Positions 1 through 12,523 of a DNA stretch of 64,000 bases are shown here, in pieces. How positions within the stretch are numbered: the stretch's first letter is position 1; each line of letters opens with the position of its first letter. The stretch comes from Gymnopilus junonius (lineage: Eukaryota > Basidiomycota > Agaricomycetes > Agaricales > Galerinaceae): contig JADNYJ010000096.1 in NCBI GenBank assembly GCA_015501075.1, forward strand, positions 62,001-126,000, written 5' to 3'. Under the pieces are notes generated by a model, which saw only the letters and a list, made by a program, of their open reading frames with translations, ran no database searches and had not been told where the DNA came from. The position numbers and the translations under genes are program-made.

Positions 1-1959
1 TGTTCCATGCGATTCGTCCCTTCCAAGAGCACTCCACACATGTGACATAAATCGATAACTGTTGTTCTCGAAATGATTAGTCGGACTAGAGGTCTATTGA
101 GCAAGAAGAATGGTAGGTCCCGACATTAACCCATGATAAGCACCATATGCGAACGTGATTGCAAGAAGTCTCTTGAAAATAGTTCCATGCGGTTTACCAG
201 TCGAAAGCCGTCAGATGATTGTCGTCATCCAGTAGATAAGGATGAAAGAACCTAATGAAGCGGAGGCCGACAAGCGCGCGATTGAAAGACTTCAGAGGCA
301 TCTCTCATGTGTAGGCGAAAGAGCAGATCGCAGAGGCAAGTATAGAATAACTACGTGAGAGGGAGTAGAAAATGGAATGGCTGATAGCTGAGAGCGAACA
401 AAAAAATCGATCCATCACATAATCGGTCATCACATGCTCGCGTGCTGCACAAATAGATGCTGCCGTCTGCGAGATAAATATAGACGTATCTATTCTGAGG
501 TTGCCAAGAATTCGTAGAAGCACCGACTGTTGGCCGAACGTCCGTTGGCGGAGTAGGACAGCTTAATGAACCGGGAGTAATATCTGCTGAAAATGTAAAT
601 AATCGACTGGAGGAGCAGGAATATCCGAGTCGAACAAACATCTTCCCATTCATTGCGCGAGAAAAAGCTCATTCAGTGACCGCATCTACGAAGCAATTTG
701 AAAGGTGGAGCAACGGAAGGTGCAGCCGTCGAAGAAGTCGTATGGCATTGTCAAGATGGTGCTTATCTCTCCCAACCTTCTCCGAGTAAGTCATAGGGCC
801 TTCAACGCGAACGCACGGATGTGCACGATGTAAGGAACGCTTGGGACCATGAGGAGAGGGAAGAAATCATGATTAATATGTAACTGTAAATGACAGTCGA
901 ATGTCAGGGAAAATGCTGGAAAGATTCGATAACGCGAGGTGCAAAGTGAAGCAAAAATCAAGAAACGTCTTGATTAGATCACTCAGTCAAGGTTCAAGAA
1001 ATCGCTGATCATACGTGGCTAAATCGAACTTTAGGCTTGAGGCGTGTATTATCTTCAGCACCTGACAAGAGCGTTCTATTTTGAGCTAGGCCATGGAACG
1101 CATGGCAACGGCAAATATTGTGGTAAACTGGAGGCCTGCAATGTTCTTCGCATATGGAGTACATGAAATCCCTACGCAATTCTAATAGCGGCTCGTGCAA
1201 AAAGGCGTAGATTCTCCGTGCTATGGTGACTTGGCATTTTCTTGGTAGCAGCAAGAATCCGAAGAAAAGAAAAGAACTGACTGTAAGTGGAGGCCTTTCC
1301 AGCAAAAACGCCGGCATGTTTCAGCTAGTGGAGATACGGAATCAATCAGAGAAGAAACGAAAGCGTGAAGCAAAACCGTTTCCAGACGATGGGATAATTT
1401 AAGACTCCATTGAAAGAGTTTATATATACGTCATCGCCTGTGACCAATTAGCTGTGCGTCTACAGACCCAGAACTACATATGTATATGACGAACTGGAAG
1501 CCCTCCGTTGTTAAGGTCCTTAGTGAACGTACTGTTGGGAAGCAAAGCGTGAGGTAATCTGCCGCAGTTAGAAGGTGGATAGTGATATCCCCGTGAATGC
1601 ACCACGGATCAGTCATTTTTGAGCGCGGGGTGTGGCATCAATTAAAGAGAAAGGCTAGCTAGCTAACCTAACCTATTCACTCGGTCGCATGGGCAACGGA
1701 GAGCCCAAAATCGACAATTTTTCCCTGCTATATTAGTTCGGGCAAAAATACCATCAGTGTGAACGCACAAATAAGAGCGACAAATATGAATACACTCTTT
1801 ACTGGTTGCAAGACTATACTAGTATCGCGATAATCGTAGAATATTATCTATCTAGAGCACCAGAAATGTTTTATCAGACCAATATCAAAGCTGAGAAAAA
1901 AGGAGTACCATTTAGCTAATCTGAGCTTATCAAACTCTTAATAGGGGGTTTCACGGTAG
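1..1959. other. Gene-free left edge
   Basis: No reading frame here has a recognisable domain. The longest frames are about 100 codons or less, overlap each other on both strands, and lack an obvious splice structure. I see no RNA gene or repeat. Confidence 0.4.
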
Positions 1960-2128
1960 CCCAACTTTGGGCCAATTTTGATCCCAACTTTGATCCCAAC
2001 TTAGGTCGAGTTGGGCACCCAAGTTGGGCCGATTTCCCAAGTTGGGATGCAAATCGGGCTCTGGAGCACGATTTGCAAGCCCAACTTAGGTCCCAACTTC
2101 ACCCTCCCAACTTCAATTCCCAACTAAA
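1960..2128. repeat. Degenerate CCCAACTT repeat cluster
   Basis: About ten copies of CCCAACTT, or of its complement AAGTTGGG, lie within about 170 bp in both orientations. Many are extended to CCCAACTTAGG or CCCAACTTTGG. Spacing is irregular, so this is not a simple tandem array. It may be a relic of a repeat-rich mobile element or a protein-binding cluster. It ends about 100 bp left of a TIR element. Confidence 0.6.
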
Positions 2129-2225
2129 CTTATTTATTCATAAACGGAATATACAAGTACAGGCCATATACGCAGTACATCTCAGCTCAAATCCGCCAAC
2201 TTAATCCAAGCCGGTAATTGTGGAC

Positions 2226-2610
2226 ATACTGTACCATTTCAATCAATTCGGCAGGCCCCGTGACCAGTGACGTGCCTGCCGAAATTTTGGTTTCGGCGGA
2301 TTAGAAAACCTGCCGTGACATGATATTTTTTTCGGCAGGTAGTGACCCAGAATAAGGGACAAAATGTGTACATATGAAGAGAAATACTATGAGTTGTCTT
2401 GTTTCCAGACCCAAGCTGTAAGAAAGAGCTCAATTACGCAGTCGGAGAAAAAAATTCGATTTTATAGCTATTTTTGGCCGATTTTTTGAAATTGGGACTT
2501 CCGAAATAGTTTCGGCACCTCGACGAAATCACCGTGACAACCGTGACTTTTCGGCGATTTTGGAGGGCCCGTGACGCGTGACTGCCGAATTGAATGAAAT
2601 AGTACAGTAT
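2226..2610. mobile_element. Small TIR element (MITE-like)
   Basis: The two ends are imperfect inverted repeats of about 28 bp. The left end starts ATACTGTACCATTTC and the right end finishes GAAATAGTACAGTAT, and inward from these both arms carry CAATTCGGCA or its complement. Two mismatches are visible within about 27 bp. If the TA at each extremity is the target duplication, the element fits a TA-inserting class such as Tc1/mariner or PIF-like. The interior repeats CGTGAC and CGGCAGG motifs and has no credible transposase, so it is non-autonomous. Confidence 0.65.
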
Positions 2611-5113
2611 CTATTGTACTCAAATCTCAGGGAAACGGTACAACCGTTGAGGACCTAGATCTCGAAGCATAGATCGTCGTAGAAGAAGTGACATGCCCGA
2701 TTCTGAGAAGATCTGCGCAGTTAATAGTATAATATTTAAAGTCTTCTTTGTATGTATTTGAGACTCTAGAGCAAGAAGCGGTAAGGACTCAATCATCACA
2801 TACGTTTCCGTCTTCAACGACATCAATGACCAAGCTTCGTGGCAGAAGCCAGAATATTTTACCTTGACTCCTTTGGCGCACTTAATCAGAGCCTCGGTCT
2901 CTAGAAACTTGGGCTTGAACAGCTTCTGAGATAACACGTCCAAATCCTCTCTTGATTCATTAAATACGGTTCTTGATAAGTTTGCAGCTTTTCGTTTGTT
3001 TGCAGTCAAATAGCATCACCAGCGGCGATCCGCTAGACTAATTAAACACCACAGAGCCACTCCATTCCATTCCGTCTCAATTTTATTTTCTCTTTTCGTC
3101 TAATAGGGTGCAACTCTAAAGAGAGCAGCGCTGGCTTTAAATGTCGTCAAGGGATTGGTTATGCTAAGACGTCTGAAGTCAAACGTAGTCATAAGAAAAA
3201 TATACACGTATGGAATGAGCCCGAGGAATTATGTATTTCAGACAGCAGAGTAGGCAGGATTACACATATTGTACAGGTACAGAGATAGAAATGGGCTCGG
3301 AAGGTGCGAAGAAAGGATTGTAAAATCCTGGGGGGATTAGGAACGTCAAGAGAAACCTCAGAATTCAACAGGATACAAAAGGAAAACAGGAATAGCTGCG
3401 CCGGGGGGCTTGTGTTTCAGTCAGTAGTACCACTGAGAGTCAACCAGGATCCCAGTTTAATTAAATCTCTCAGAATCTACTAAGGAGTCAGCCAGAGTCG
3501 ATTATCGTCGCCCAGCGTACAAGGTGACATAGTTTACTTGTGTTCGAAAATACGCAAAGGATAAGACATGGCTTGTTTAGGAGGAATCCAGGGAAAGACA
3601 CGTATAGAAGGTTCCCTCATGGAAGCCGTATAAAAGAATCAAGAAATAGAACGAGTATAAGCCGAAGTTCAAAAGAGAGACACCTCCCGAACAGTAGGCG
3701 TAAATCGAGAAAGGAAGAAAAAAAATCTGTCGAGGAGTGAGGCAGTGAACGTTCTCAATGAGATCCTAGACACACGCACAGATAGAGCGCCTGGCCTAGT
3801 CTTTTCCCATCTCGATTGTGTCGATTTTATGCCTTAGATAAATCGCTGCTTCATGACGCGTTTGAACGTCGACATGTTTCAGAAAGAGTCAAAGTTCGGG
3901 AGAAATCCCTGTGGTACGATCCGCATTAATCAAGTATACAGCACGCAACACTGGGTGGATGGCAGTCATAGAGTCAGAGAATGTCGGTCAGACTCCTCTT
4001 TACTCCAAGAACGTCAGGTTTAATTTACGCCGCATGGAGCCGATAAATTAAATAGATGTTCTTGAGATAGCGCAGCCTTTGAGCCCGTCACCCGTGCCAT
4101 AGAAAACCACCCAAGTCAAGAAGGACTGTACAGTCACAACTTGTCATTCAAAGTCGACTGAACATTTCATGAAATTATCATCAGAGCGAAATCTCGGGTT
4201 CCTTGGGGTTCCAAGACCCCAATTCCTTCGACAGAACAAGAGAAAAATAAACGAAGAGGGTGCCTAGAGGCGGTGTGGTATACGTTATACTGGATATACC
4301 AAATGAGGTGGGGTAAAGGGTTGGTTATTGAAAGGAGAGGAATAATATTTCATTTCGCAGACGCGAAATGTGTAGGTTTGTTGCTACATACATTGCCTGA
4401 GGGAGGCCGTGGTCGGGGTCGATGGGGCCTGACCGTGACCAGTGCGCTTCAGAAGGCTGTGAAGGGCACGGGAAAAAAAATGGTGACATGTGAATATGTC
4501 ATGTCGAAAAGAGACGGTTTACCCCGGGCCAGGGGTCTGGAGAGGTGGGCCTCGACCACGCGAACGGCGCGCTTGAGATAACAGAGGAATAACATCGCAT
4601 GTGTAGAGACGAGTCGTATCAAGGACGGTTGAACACAACAGCCTTCAGAGAGAGCAAAGATTCGGCATAGCAGATACTCTGTTTGGAGACATGCATAAGG
4701 GAGCAGGGGAGCCGAGTGGTACGACATCGTATCGAGATAAGCAGGAGAGTTGTAATAAAAAGAGACCCTAGGGCAGAGCGGTCGAGAAGCAGGCTAGAGA
4801 ATGTGTGCAGACAGGCTTGGGCGAGGATTTGTACGTTTTGCTGCCACGAGGAGTGCTAGTGTGGCCGCCTGAGACCGCCAATATTACAGGGCGCACCACA
4901 ACGTAGATGACTCTTTCTAACCCAAATTTTACCGAATTTTGAGAGCAAAGAAACGAGGATGGAGGTGGAAGACGGTCTGGACGGGGGCGATTTGAAATTG
5001 TCTAGTGTTTACTGGCCAACTGATTCAGGTTCGTGATGGCTATCGGAAGTACCCGGACGACCCGAACCGTCCCTCTTTTTCGCCCTCCTCCCTCCCATCC
5101 CACCCAACCAACA
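2611..5113. other. Mostly non-coding; one unassigned ORF
   Basis: The longest uninterrupted frame is 2620-3009 on the minus strand (129 codons). It starts immediately beside the TIR element and has no motif I recognise, so I do not call it a gene. The last few hundred bases are presumably the upstream region of the cytochrome oxidase gene at 5114, where several small frames lie on both strands. Confidence 0.35.
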
Positions 5114-5591
5114 ATGCGTGCCCAGATCGTCTCCTCCGTCCTCCGCACCGCTGCTCGCCCCTCCGTCGTCGCCAGAGGCGCACGGGCCGTCCCCTTCGCC
5201 GCACGCGCCTCCAGCTCGCACGCCGAGGAGACCTTCGAGTCCTTCACGGAACGCTACGTCAACTTTTTCAAAACCGCCGAAGACCTGTTCGAAGTCCAGC
5301 GTGGGCTCAACAACTGCTTCGCCCACGATCTCGTACCCGCTCCCTCCGTCGTCGAGGCCGCCGTTCGCGCTGCGAGGCGTGTCAACGACTATGCCACCGC
5401 CGTCCGCGTTTTCGAGGGTGTCAAGGAGAAGGTGGAAAACAAGTCTCAGTATGAAGCTTATCTGCAGGAGCTGAAGCCTCTGCGTGAAGAGCTAGGTAAG
5501 CTCCTTTGATGCTGACACGGTTTATATTAGTTTTTCATGCTGTTTCCTTCCAGGACTGACGTTGAAAGAAGAACTGTACACGTCTTCATAA
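5114..5591 (+). CDS. COX6: Cytochrome c oxidase subunit Va/VI, mitochondrial
   Basis: This is a nuclear-encoded structural subunit of respiratory complex IV, homologous to mammalian COX5A and yeast Cox6. Exon 1 is 5114-5495, the intron is 5496-5553 (GTAAGC...CAG) and exon 2 is 5554-5591, giving 139 residues. The first ~35 residues are rich in Arg, Ala and Ser, as expected of a mitochondrial presequence. The mature part has the family signatures ETFESFTERYVNFF, the helical-repeat segment FAHDLVPAPSVVEAA, ARRVNDYATAVRVFEGVK and LQELKPLREELG, and the second exon completes it with LTLKEELY. I chose the MRAQIV start because it gives a normal presequence; an upstream in-frame ATG would add a Pro-rich leader read from the 5' untranslated region. 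No damage is seen. Confidence 0.95.
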
Positions 5592-6592
5592 AATCGTTCT
5601 TTTGCATGGATTAGGTGAGCTTCTTGCCTCTGATGTCTTCCATTTTATTCCTCCTGACAGTTTCGCGTCGGAAGATACATAGAACCTGGCAATAATTATT
5701 CATTCAAACTCGACTTCGCATGTCCGTCTGCGTTGAGACACGAGACATTACGTCAGCCTCTGCTCTGGTCGTACATCACTTTCTACCACACCGAATATAT
5801 GCTTTTCGTTCGACTGTTTGAAGCAGAGAGTTCCACCATCGGGTGACCATCTATAGCGCAATTTTCTTGACCCTGTGTTACTACTGCCTTCCTTATAGGC
5901 AGTTCACCTTCTGTTGACTGCTTTCCTTTCGATGCTAACTTCATCAGCCCTATCGCATCCCTTTGAGCAATGAGCTCGGAAAATATGTCGAATTGATCAA
6001 CTTGCGGGTTCTGCAATGTTTTATTCCACTGATGTGAACTCATTAGATATGTATCTCGCGGCAGGATATTGTTTCTGCAAGCTGTTCAAGTATGTATCAC
6101 TCTCTTCACTTATGTCGACTGTTACTTATTTTTCCTCTTATACCTCAGGGGTTCAGCTCTTCCTTCACCGCCTATCGAATTGGAGCTATGGGTAATCAAA
6201 AATCTAGTTATAGGCAGTAAGATTCTTATTCGACGACTTGATCACGTATTGATTATCAGCACGTCCACAGGACATTCAATTAGAGAGAATATCGACGTGC
6301 GTTGGCGGTCCTTGTGGCCCTCGCGTCGAGTTCTGGCTGTTGACGTTTGGCGTATCAATTCTCGGGAGAAGGTCAGTTCATTATTATTATTATTCTAATT
6401 CAAGGCACTGATAAACTCACGTCTGCCAGTCCAATTCAGTCGGGGTCTTGAGTTTCCACGTCCGCCTCTTTTATATCTCTTTATGGTATTAAGAATTCCT
6501 CTCTATCAGCCTTCCTGCTCTTCGTTCCATAAATAATTGATCAAGACTCTACATATAAAGTACGTCGCGCCTACACCAAACAACACTCCGCC
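5592..6592. other. Intergenic, nothing recognised
   Basis: This holds the 3' flank of the cytochrome oxidase gene and the upstream region of the WSC gene. Short frames on both strands (for example 5783-6043 minus) show no family motif. Thymine-rich stretches such as the TTATTATTATTATT run near 6380 are visible. Confidence 0.4.
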
Positions 6593-7922
6593 ATGTTCCA
6601 CAGATTGCTGTTCTTCCTTTCAATTTGCTCTATCGCAGTACGTTTGTAGATGATTAATTTCTCAACTATACATAGAAGCTCATAATCTTCCGTCGCACAG
6701 ACCTTCTTTCGCACAATATCCGCCCAGCAATTTCCCAGACTTTCAGCCAACACTTCCGTACTTCCTCCAGGATGGTCAGGAACTCCCCAATGCTTAGCGT
6801 GAGTCGCACAAGCTGGCATCTTAAAATTAAAACGCAGAATTTGTAACTTATGCAACATATCAGGGACAACTTTTCCGATGAGCCCTCTTCTCTCAACTCC
6901 TCTTCGGACCCAACTTTACAGATCCCACCCACCTCACCATCGAGTCCTGCGTCCAATTCTGCAATGCACAAGGCACTCGCTTAGCGGGATTAAAAGGGAC
7001 TGAATGCCGTACGTTACACCTCTGCTTCCACCTTGACGTAAGCGACGTTCATCTCATCAATCCAATGATCCCATCTTCCATCTTCCATTTTCCACCTTCC
7101 ATCCTGCAGGCTGCGGGAACCTCTACAACGCATTCGAGAGCTTTGAGAGCGATCCGGGGGAATGCACCATTCCAGGATTCGGCGTCGCCTGTCCGGGGAA
7201 TCCTGCTGAAGCGTGTGGGCTGGCTGAGGGTACCCCGCCGCTCGTCAATGTCTTTATGAACCCCGCGTCGCAGTTCCAGTGCTCTGATCCTATTTGGCCT
7301 GGAGGGGCGCCTTTGACGCCTTCTGGGTCTTGGAGGTTTTCTTATTTCTACAAGTACGTGTTTGTGTCTCATTGAAGAGGGAACCTTGACGTTTCCCCGA
7401 CTTTAGCGACTCAGTTTCGACTACGGCGTTGCCTAATAGGGTCCTTCATAGTCCTGGGTTGCCTCAAGTAAATCTCACTGTTCATGCGTGCGTTACTGCA
7501 TGTGAGAGCGCAGGTAAGTTCGCAGTAACCTTTTATACGTAATTTCTTTTCCCTAACAGATCAACAATTGCAGGCTTCACAATCGCCGGAGTCGAATCTG
7601 GTTCAGAATGCTGTACGTCACCCGCCCACCATATAAGTACACTCTCTTACTCACACCCACACCTGCAACCACAGTCTGCGGCAACGCACTCCAATCCAAC
7701 ACACACCCCATCACAAACTGTTCCCTCCTCCCCGTACCCAACTTTACAGGCGGAGCGACCCAGGGCGCGCTCATTCCATGTACAGGGGATTCCAACGAAT
7801 TTTGCGGTGGGACGAATGTTATTTCCATTTTCACGTTACCGGGTACCGGGTTGGTGCCGGTTGTACCTTTTGATTCGGCCTTGGATGATTTTTGTACGGA
7901 GAATTGTGTTGGGCATACTTAA
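6593..7922 (+). CDS. Secreted WSC-domain protein (two WSC modules)
   Basis: Fungal WSC domains are cysteine-rich carbohydrate-binding modules found on secreted enzymes and wall-stress sensors. Exon 1 encodes a signal peptide (MFHRLLFFLSICSIA). Later exons encode two WSC-like modules. Module 1 has QCLADNFSDEP, TIESCVQFC, LAGLKGTEC, RCGN and CPGNPAEACG. Module 2 has HACVTACESAGFTIAGVES, GSEC, FCGN, NCSLLPVP and FCGGTN. Introns are short with clear GT-AG ends, for example starting at 6800 (GTGAGT) and near 7010 (GTACGT). No catalytic domain or membrane anchor is seen. The first module needs a one-base frame change at the CCC run 6909-6911, since DNFSDEP lies in one frame and TIESC in another. 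That is either a sequencing indel or a disabling mutation. Family confidence is high; exact exon ends are approximate. Confidence 0.8.
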
Positions 7923-9869
7923 TGCTTATATACTGTATAGTTTCGCCCAAGGGCAAGTACCGGAGGGTTATCATGCGGTCGTAAATCGCACGAATTATGT
8001 CTGTAATATTGATCTCTTCACACCCAGTGACGATGCACTTGCAAGGTGACCTTCTCCCAGAATACCCCAACCCTTGGTGCTGGCCGATACGAGGCATAAA
8101 TGCCTGCCAGCTGTGACGGTGCCGATGATTGGAAACAGGTCTTGACTGTTCATTATCCTTGGCGTGTTGCTTACTTGAATTTCTCCTACCGATGATGCCT
8201 GTCCTTCCGTCTACCTCTGAACTCCTCCTTTCACTTCTGGCTCAAGAGCGGTGCACATGTGTTGGCTATTATGTTATTACGCCCAATGGCCGGATTGACC
8301 AACAGCGCAACCATTGTCACATTTTCGCACTATTTGTCCCTGAACCCTCGAATAGAATTGTGGCCTGTTGCTGCGACACCAAGGCTATATTCGAGAAGAA
8401 AGTACGTTATAATCGGAGTTAGGGATTACAGAAGGTATGCATGTCTAATTCATTCCCGAATGCACCTTTAATTTTATGACTTCCCAGTACGTCAGACTTT
8501 TTGCCATTCATTGATGACGATAGAAGTGAAATCTTTTAGACACGATGATCCGCCAGATAAGTCATTGTGAAGCGCTAAGCTGTATGCGGAGAAGGTTTTC
8601 GACATAAGTACGTATACATGTTTATTTAAATCGTTTGCGGTCAATCCTAGGCGGTTATTTGTTAGGGTGGGTGCTTACTTTGATATTTCATTCCCCCTTA
8701 CTAACATAGATCCATGCTTCCTTTGAGTTAGCGCAATTTATCTGCATGTCGTATGTCCACTGACGCGCCTGAGCCATGATGGGGCACTTTGATGGAATAA
8801 AGGGTGGACGAAACATACGCAATCGTGATTCATGTACGTCTCTGTAATGTATCGATGTGCGCATTACCTCGGACCATGTTCTTATCAAGGCGTTGACAGA
8901 AGACGCTGCGGAGGGAATAAATTACCAGTTGCTTGAGACACGTTTTGATAGCTTCGAAGATGGGCCAAAGTTGGCACGAATTGACGGAAATCGCCAAGCG
9001 AGGTTGTGACACCCGGTATGGAAGGATTACCTTAAAACTCTAATCAAGTCGGATAACTTGTCAACACCCAGGTACATACCCAAATCGCACAGAGTACGCT
9101 TTATGACGAGCAAAATTATGTAGTACGCAAGTGAGTTCTTGATTCTGAAAATTGACGCATTGGATAGCGATGAATCTCGAACCTAGAGCGTCCATCACCC
9201 CAAAATCGCTAAAGCAAGTGGGGCCTAAACACGATGCGTACCTTTCTTTGAACATGCAGCAAGGCCATGGGTTATGTAGTGATCACCTGCTCAAGCGACG
9301 ACGGGATTGCTTATTCAAGCTTAGGGTGTACCGCCCCGGGGGTAAAGGGATGTGTTGACACAGCAGCTACTTTTTTGAGTTCTCCGTTCATTCTTCAAGG
9401 CTTCAGGGTTAAGCATTGAGTGTTACAAGGAAAGAAGGTCAAAAGAAAGAAGAAGATGGTGGCGATCCCTTGGCAGCGACTCTAGCTACTTGATACTGTA
9501 AAGTTAGAAATTTGAGGGCGGGCATAGAGGCTGAGCGCTGATAAGTCCATTGAAGTTCAATCCACTGGTTCGGCTTGCCATGCACGAAAAAATACTACGG
9601 AACCTTATCTTTGAACCTAAATGCTCAACTTCAATTGCACCCTTAATCAGGTTATGTTGACATGTCAAGGCTGTCGATCAGGGATTCGTTGAGCAACCAA
9701 TTCTGATATAAGGACACTGGTTTCGATTTATCTCCCTCGAATTCTGAGCTGTTCAGTGGCTCTACTTACCCGGAATCGACCCTCCTTCCAGTTCGAACCC
9801 ATACTCTAGGTGCGTCAGTATCGCAATTCGACGTTCTTGATATCGACGTCTTATCTTTCTTTTCTCAGT
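7923..9869. other. Coding-like debris, no assignable gene
   Basis: Immediately after the WSC stop, the plus-strand frame over about 7950-8049 looks protein-like (VPEGYHAVVNRTNYVCNIDL). Similar-looking fragments follow in other frames to about 8470, with stops between them. This could be a decayed gene, but I cannot name a family. The stretch 8500-9870 shows nothing. Confidence 0.3.
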
Positions 9870-10754
9870 ATGCCACCGCTGCGCAATGGCCAGAAGCACC
9901 GACTTCATCAGCATGTCGTCCTCCTACACGCTGAACGTAAACAACTCAGGAATCCTGACTCCAAACCTATTTCTCTATCGGCCGATGCCCCGTGCCTAAG
10001 TTCCGACTCAGAGGAGGTCCCTGCGCACATTCCGAGTGGTTCCTCGGCCATTAAGTTTCCATGGTCACTGATGAAGAAGGTGGATATGGGGAGTACCATA
10101 ATTTCTCCTCAAACGTTTATTCACGTACTACGCTCGACGACTGATACACTTGTCGATGGTTTCTTCTACGTTCCTTTAACGTTCACTCAACTCCAAGCTG
10201 TCTTCCACACGTTGCACTCCAGCCAGTCGAAATGCGTGTTCTCACCAAACTGCAGCTCCGATTCGTCGACGCGAGTCATTGGCGGGACTTTATTCTTCTT
10301 TGCGTTTTCCCGTGCTGAAGGATCTGTCCGTTGAGTGGGGCGATGAGAGGTTTCCGTTCCAGTGGGATGTACCATTCTTCACGAGTGGCTTTCCCATTCA
10401 TCCGGCTCGCTGGAGAGGCTCTTTTTAATCGATTTACCGGTTTACAGATCTCAAGGAAGGCGCATTCATCGGCCGTATACTTTCTATATCGAGCTGGAGG
10501 CACTTCTTAGGACCCTTCCGAAGCTCACATCCATCCACCTTCCTGCCGGGATCTACGTTTCCTTGCCAATTCTGGAGGATATATCCACAGGTTCTCTACT
10601 TCCTCACTTATCGTTCCTCCAACTGGCCACTAAGGCAGACCCAATTATGATCTTCAACATGGTGAGCTTCAGAAATAAAGTCGATTCCTCCTCCTCTGGA
10701 CGATGTCCTATCAAGGCTTTAAGCTTGGTGATTCCATGGGCGCCGCAGATGTGA
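9870..10754 (+). pseudogene. F-box/LRR-like protein remnant
   Basis: The fragments resemble the leucine-rich C-terminal part of agaricomycete F-box proteins: ISPQTFIHVLRSTTDTLVDG, then in another frame VLTKLQLRFVDASHWRDF and FPVLKDLSVEWGDERFPF, then in a further frame LEALLRTLPKLTSIHLP. No F-box core (LPPEI...CR.WR) is found, so the N-terminus is missing or was never present. The first frame change coincides with a TTT run at 10175-10177, where one extra T would join the frames. A TAA near 10427 interrupts the second segment. Multiple breaks favour a pseudogene. I place the start at the first plausible ATG, which is uncertain. Confidence 0.6.
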
Positions 10755-11111
10755 AATGGCAATTGAGTAAAAAGATGGAGGAGCTGAATTTGGGTCCAGG
10801 ATACGGCCTACTGCAATTCCTACCACCCTGTAGTGATTACTTTGGGGATTGATCAGGATTCAGACTTGGGACATCTAGTATATTTTTTGCTCGGTACTCT
10901 TTTGGATGTACACCTAGTAGGTAATTAGCTAAGTATTTCGTCTGCGAACATAACGCAGTTCTGATTCCACCCCATTATGCAGGCCTCGAGTTTTCGAATT
11001 TCGCCTTATCACCGTAGTGTTTTCCGAGACGTGACACTGGTATGATCTTAAATATGTATCAACGATTAGAAAGGCTCTCTCATATGATATGTATATACAG
11101 GATAGACTAGC

Positions 11112-12437
11112 TTATGTACCAGAGTCAACCTGCCTAAGCCAGGATTCAACCTTTGCTTGCACACGTTGCTGTTCCGCCGCCTCTATTTTCTCTTCGGCTT
11201 CCTTCATCGCCTTCTGCAGCTCGTCTGGAGGTATTAAAATATATGGAAGAGCCATGAGCATGTCAAAGGAGTCTGGACTTCCGTCAGCTTCATTTCCCTT
11301 ATTGTGTTCTCGTGTTCGACGTGGTAGTCTATCTTTGCAGGTTCTCTGAACAGTTCCAGCAGGATAAAAGACATTTTTCCATGTCATGTGACGTGGTCCT
11401 CCAAAGTATCAGCACCAAACTGATGCAGCAAGGCAGAAGCATAAACAGCGTCGAAGAGAATGTCAGGAGGGTCATTATAGGTGCCCTTAATTTGAAGACT
11501 GGCAGACTCAAAACGAAGAGCAGGGTCTGGTTTAAAGACATGAGCTGTATACCGTTTCTCCAGAGGTGGCGCGTTAGGGTCGATATCGGCTGTGTCCATA
11601 GCAAAATTAGGGGTCTGTATCCTATATCCGTCAAGATTTAGTTAGAATGTCATACAAGCAGCACGTACCACTAAAAAGGCTAGATTTCTCCCGAGCACTA
11701 CATGAGCAGCGTAGGTAAGAAACAGGCCGTTACGGATGTCATCAATGTCGGATATGATATCACGCTTGTCGTTATCTCGACTGCGCCGTTCAGTGTAAAC
11801 TGAGATGTACTGCAACAATTGCAATGGTCAGGTATTATGGTATTCTGATAGTAAAGTGACGTGCCGCATTGCCTTTGCTATGAGACAGAAGGTGAACAGC
11901 GTCACACAATTCCGAACCCGACCAAACGCATGTTCCTCCGTCCCGCTCTGCTACCTGATTACTGAAGTGCTCCCTCCGAGGTGTGTGGACGCTGGAAGTA
12001 ATGTCCGTACGTAAGATGTGAGGATCGAGCGGAAACATTCTTCGCTTCTCTTCATTGCTAACGTGATAGTAAAGCTTGATGGATGCATCAGGTAGAGCAG
12101 CGTTATAGTTTACCGCTTCGACTAGCTCTTGACGAGTTGAAAGAAATCCTTGTGCTCCAATAACAGCTCCAATGGCGTATCTAATCCATTTGTACGGCCG
12201 GGGTGTAAACTGCAACGAGTCAAGGCTCGGGATCGGGAAAGTGAGACAATGAATCCATCGCCAATTCCTAGGGTCAACGTCGATATTGACATCAGGTTCA
12301 AGAGATATATTCAGTGGCAATTGGGCATAGACGTCGATTCGAGGAGAGGTCATTGACTGTGACGAACGAACTGTAACACTTGGCGTCATGTACGTAGGTT
12401 GGCGATTGCGTAAGCCGCATAGTTCTGGCTGGACCAA
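11112..12437 (-). CDS. HNH-endonuclease-domain protein, possibly disrupted
   Basis: The long first exon (about 12437-11870) ends in a zinc-binding HNH-type core, VAERDGGTCVWSGSELCDAV followed by HLLSHSKG, as in the fungal HNH_2-like family of unknown role. Downstream exons read YISVYTERRSRDNDKRD..GLFLTYAAHVVLG, then DIDPNAPPLEKRYTAHVF through FGADTLEDHV, then TWKNVFYPAGTVQ and a glutamate/alanine-rich coiled-coil-like tail (ELQKAMKEAEEKIEAAEQQ). The start may instead be an in-frame Met at 12389 or 12353. The first intron lacks a phase-correct GT donor and fits a GC-AG intron better. At about 11387 the frame breaks at a direct ACATGACATG duplication; removing one 5-bp copy would restore the reading HVTWKN. 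It lies just downstream of the GH28 gene on the same strand. Confidence 0.65.
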
Positions 12438-12523
12438 CCAAAACGAAATTAATTAAGCAGCCTTAATACTCGTAGAAGAGTCTGAAATAAATGCCTCCAC
12501 GTAGTTAATATTTATTGAAATAG

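Noticed and set aside
4273..4727. Overlapping opposite-strand ORFs of about 100 codons
   Set aside because: Mutually overlapping on both strands with no family signature or splice sites.
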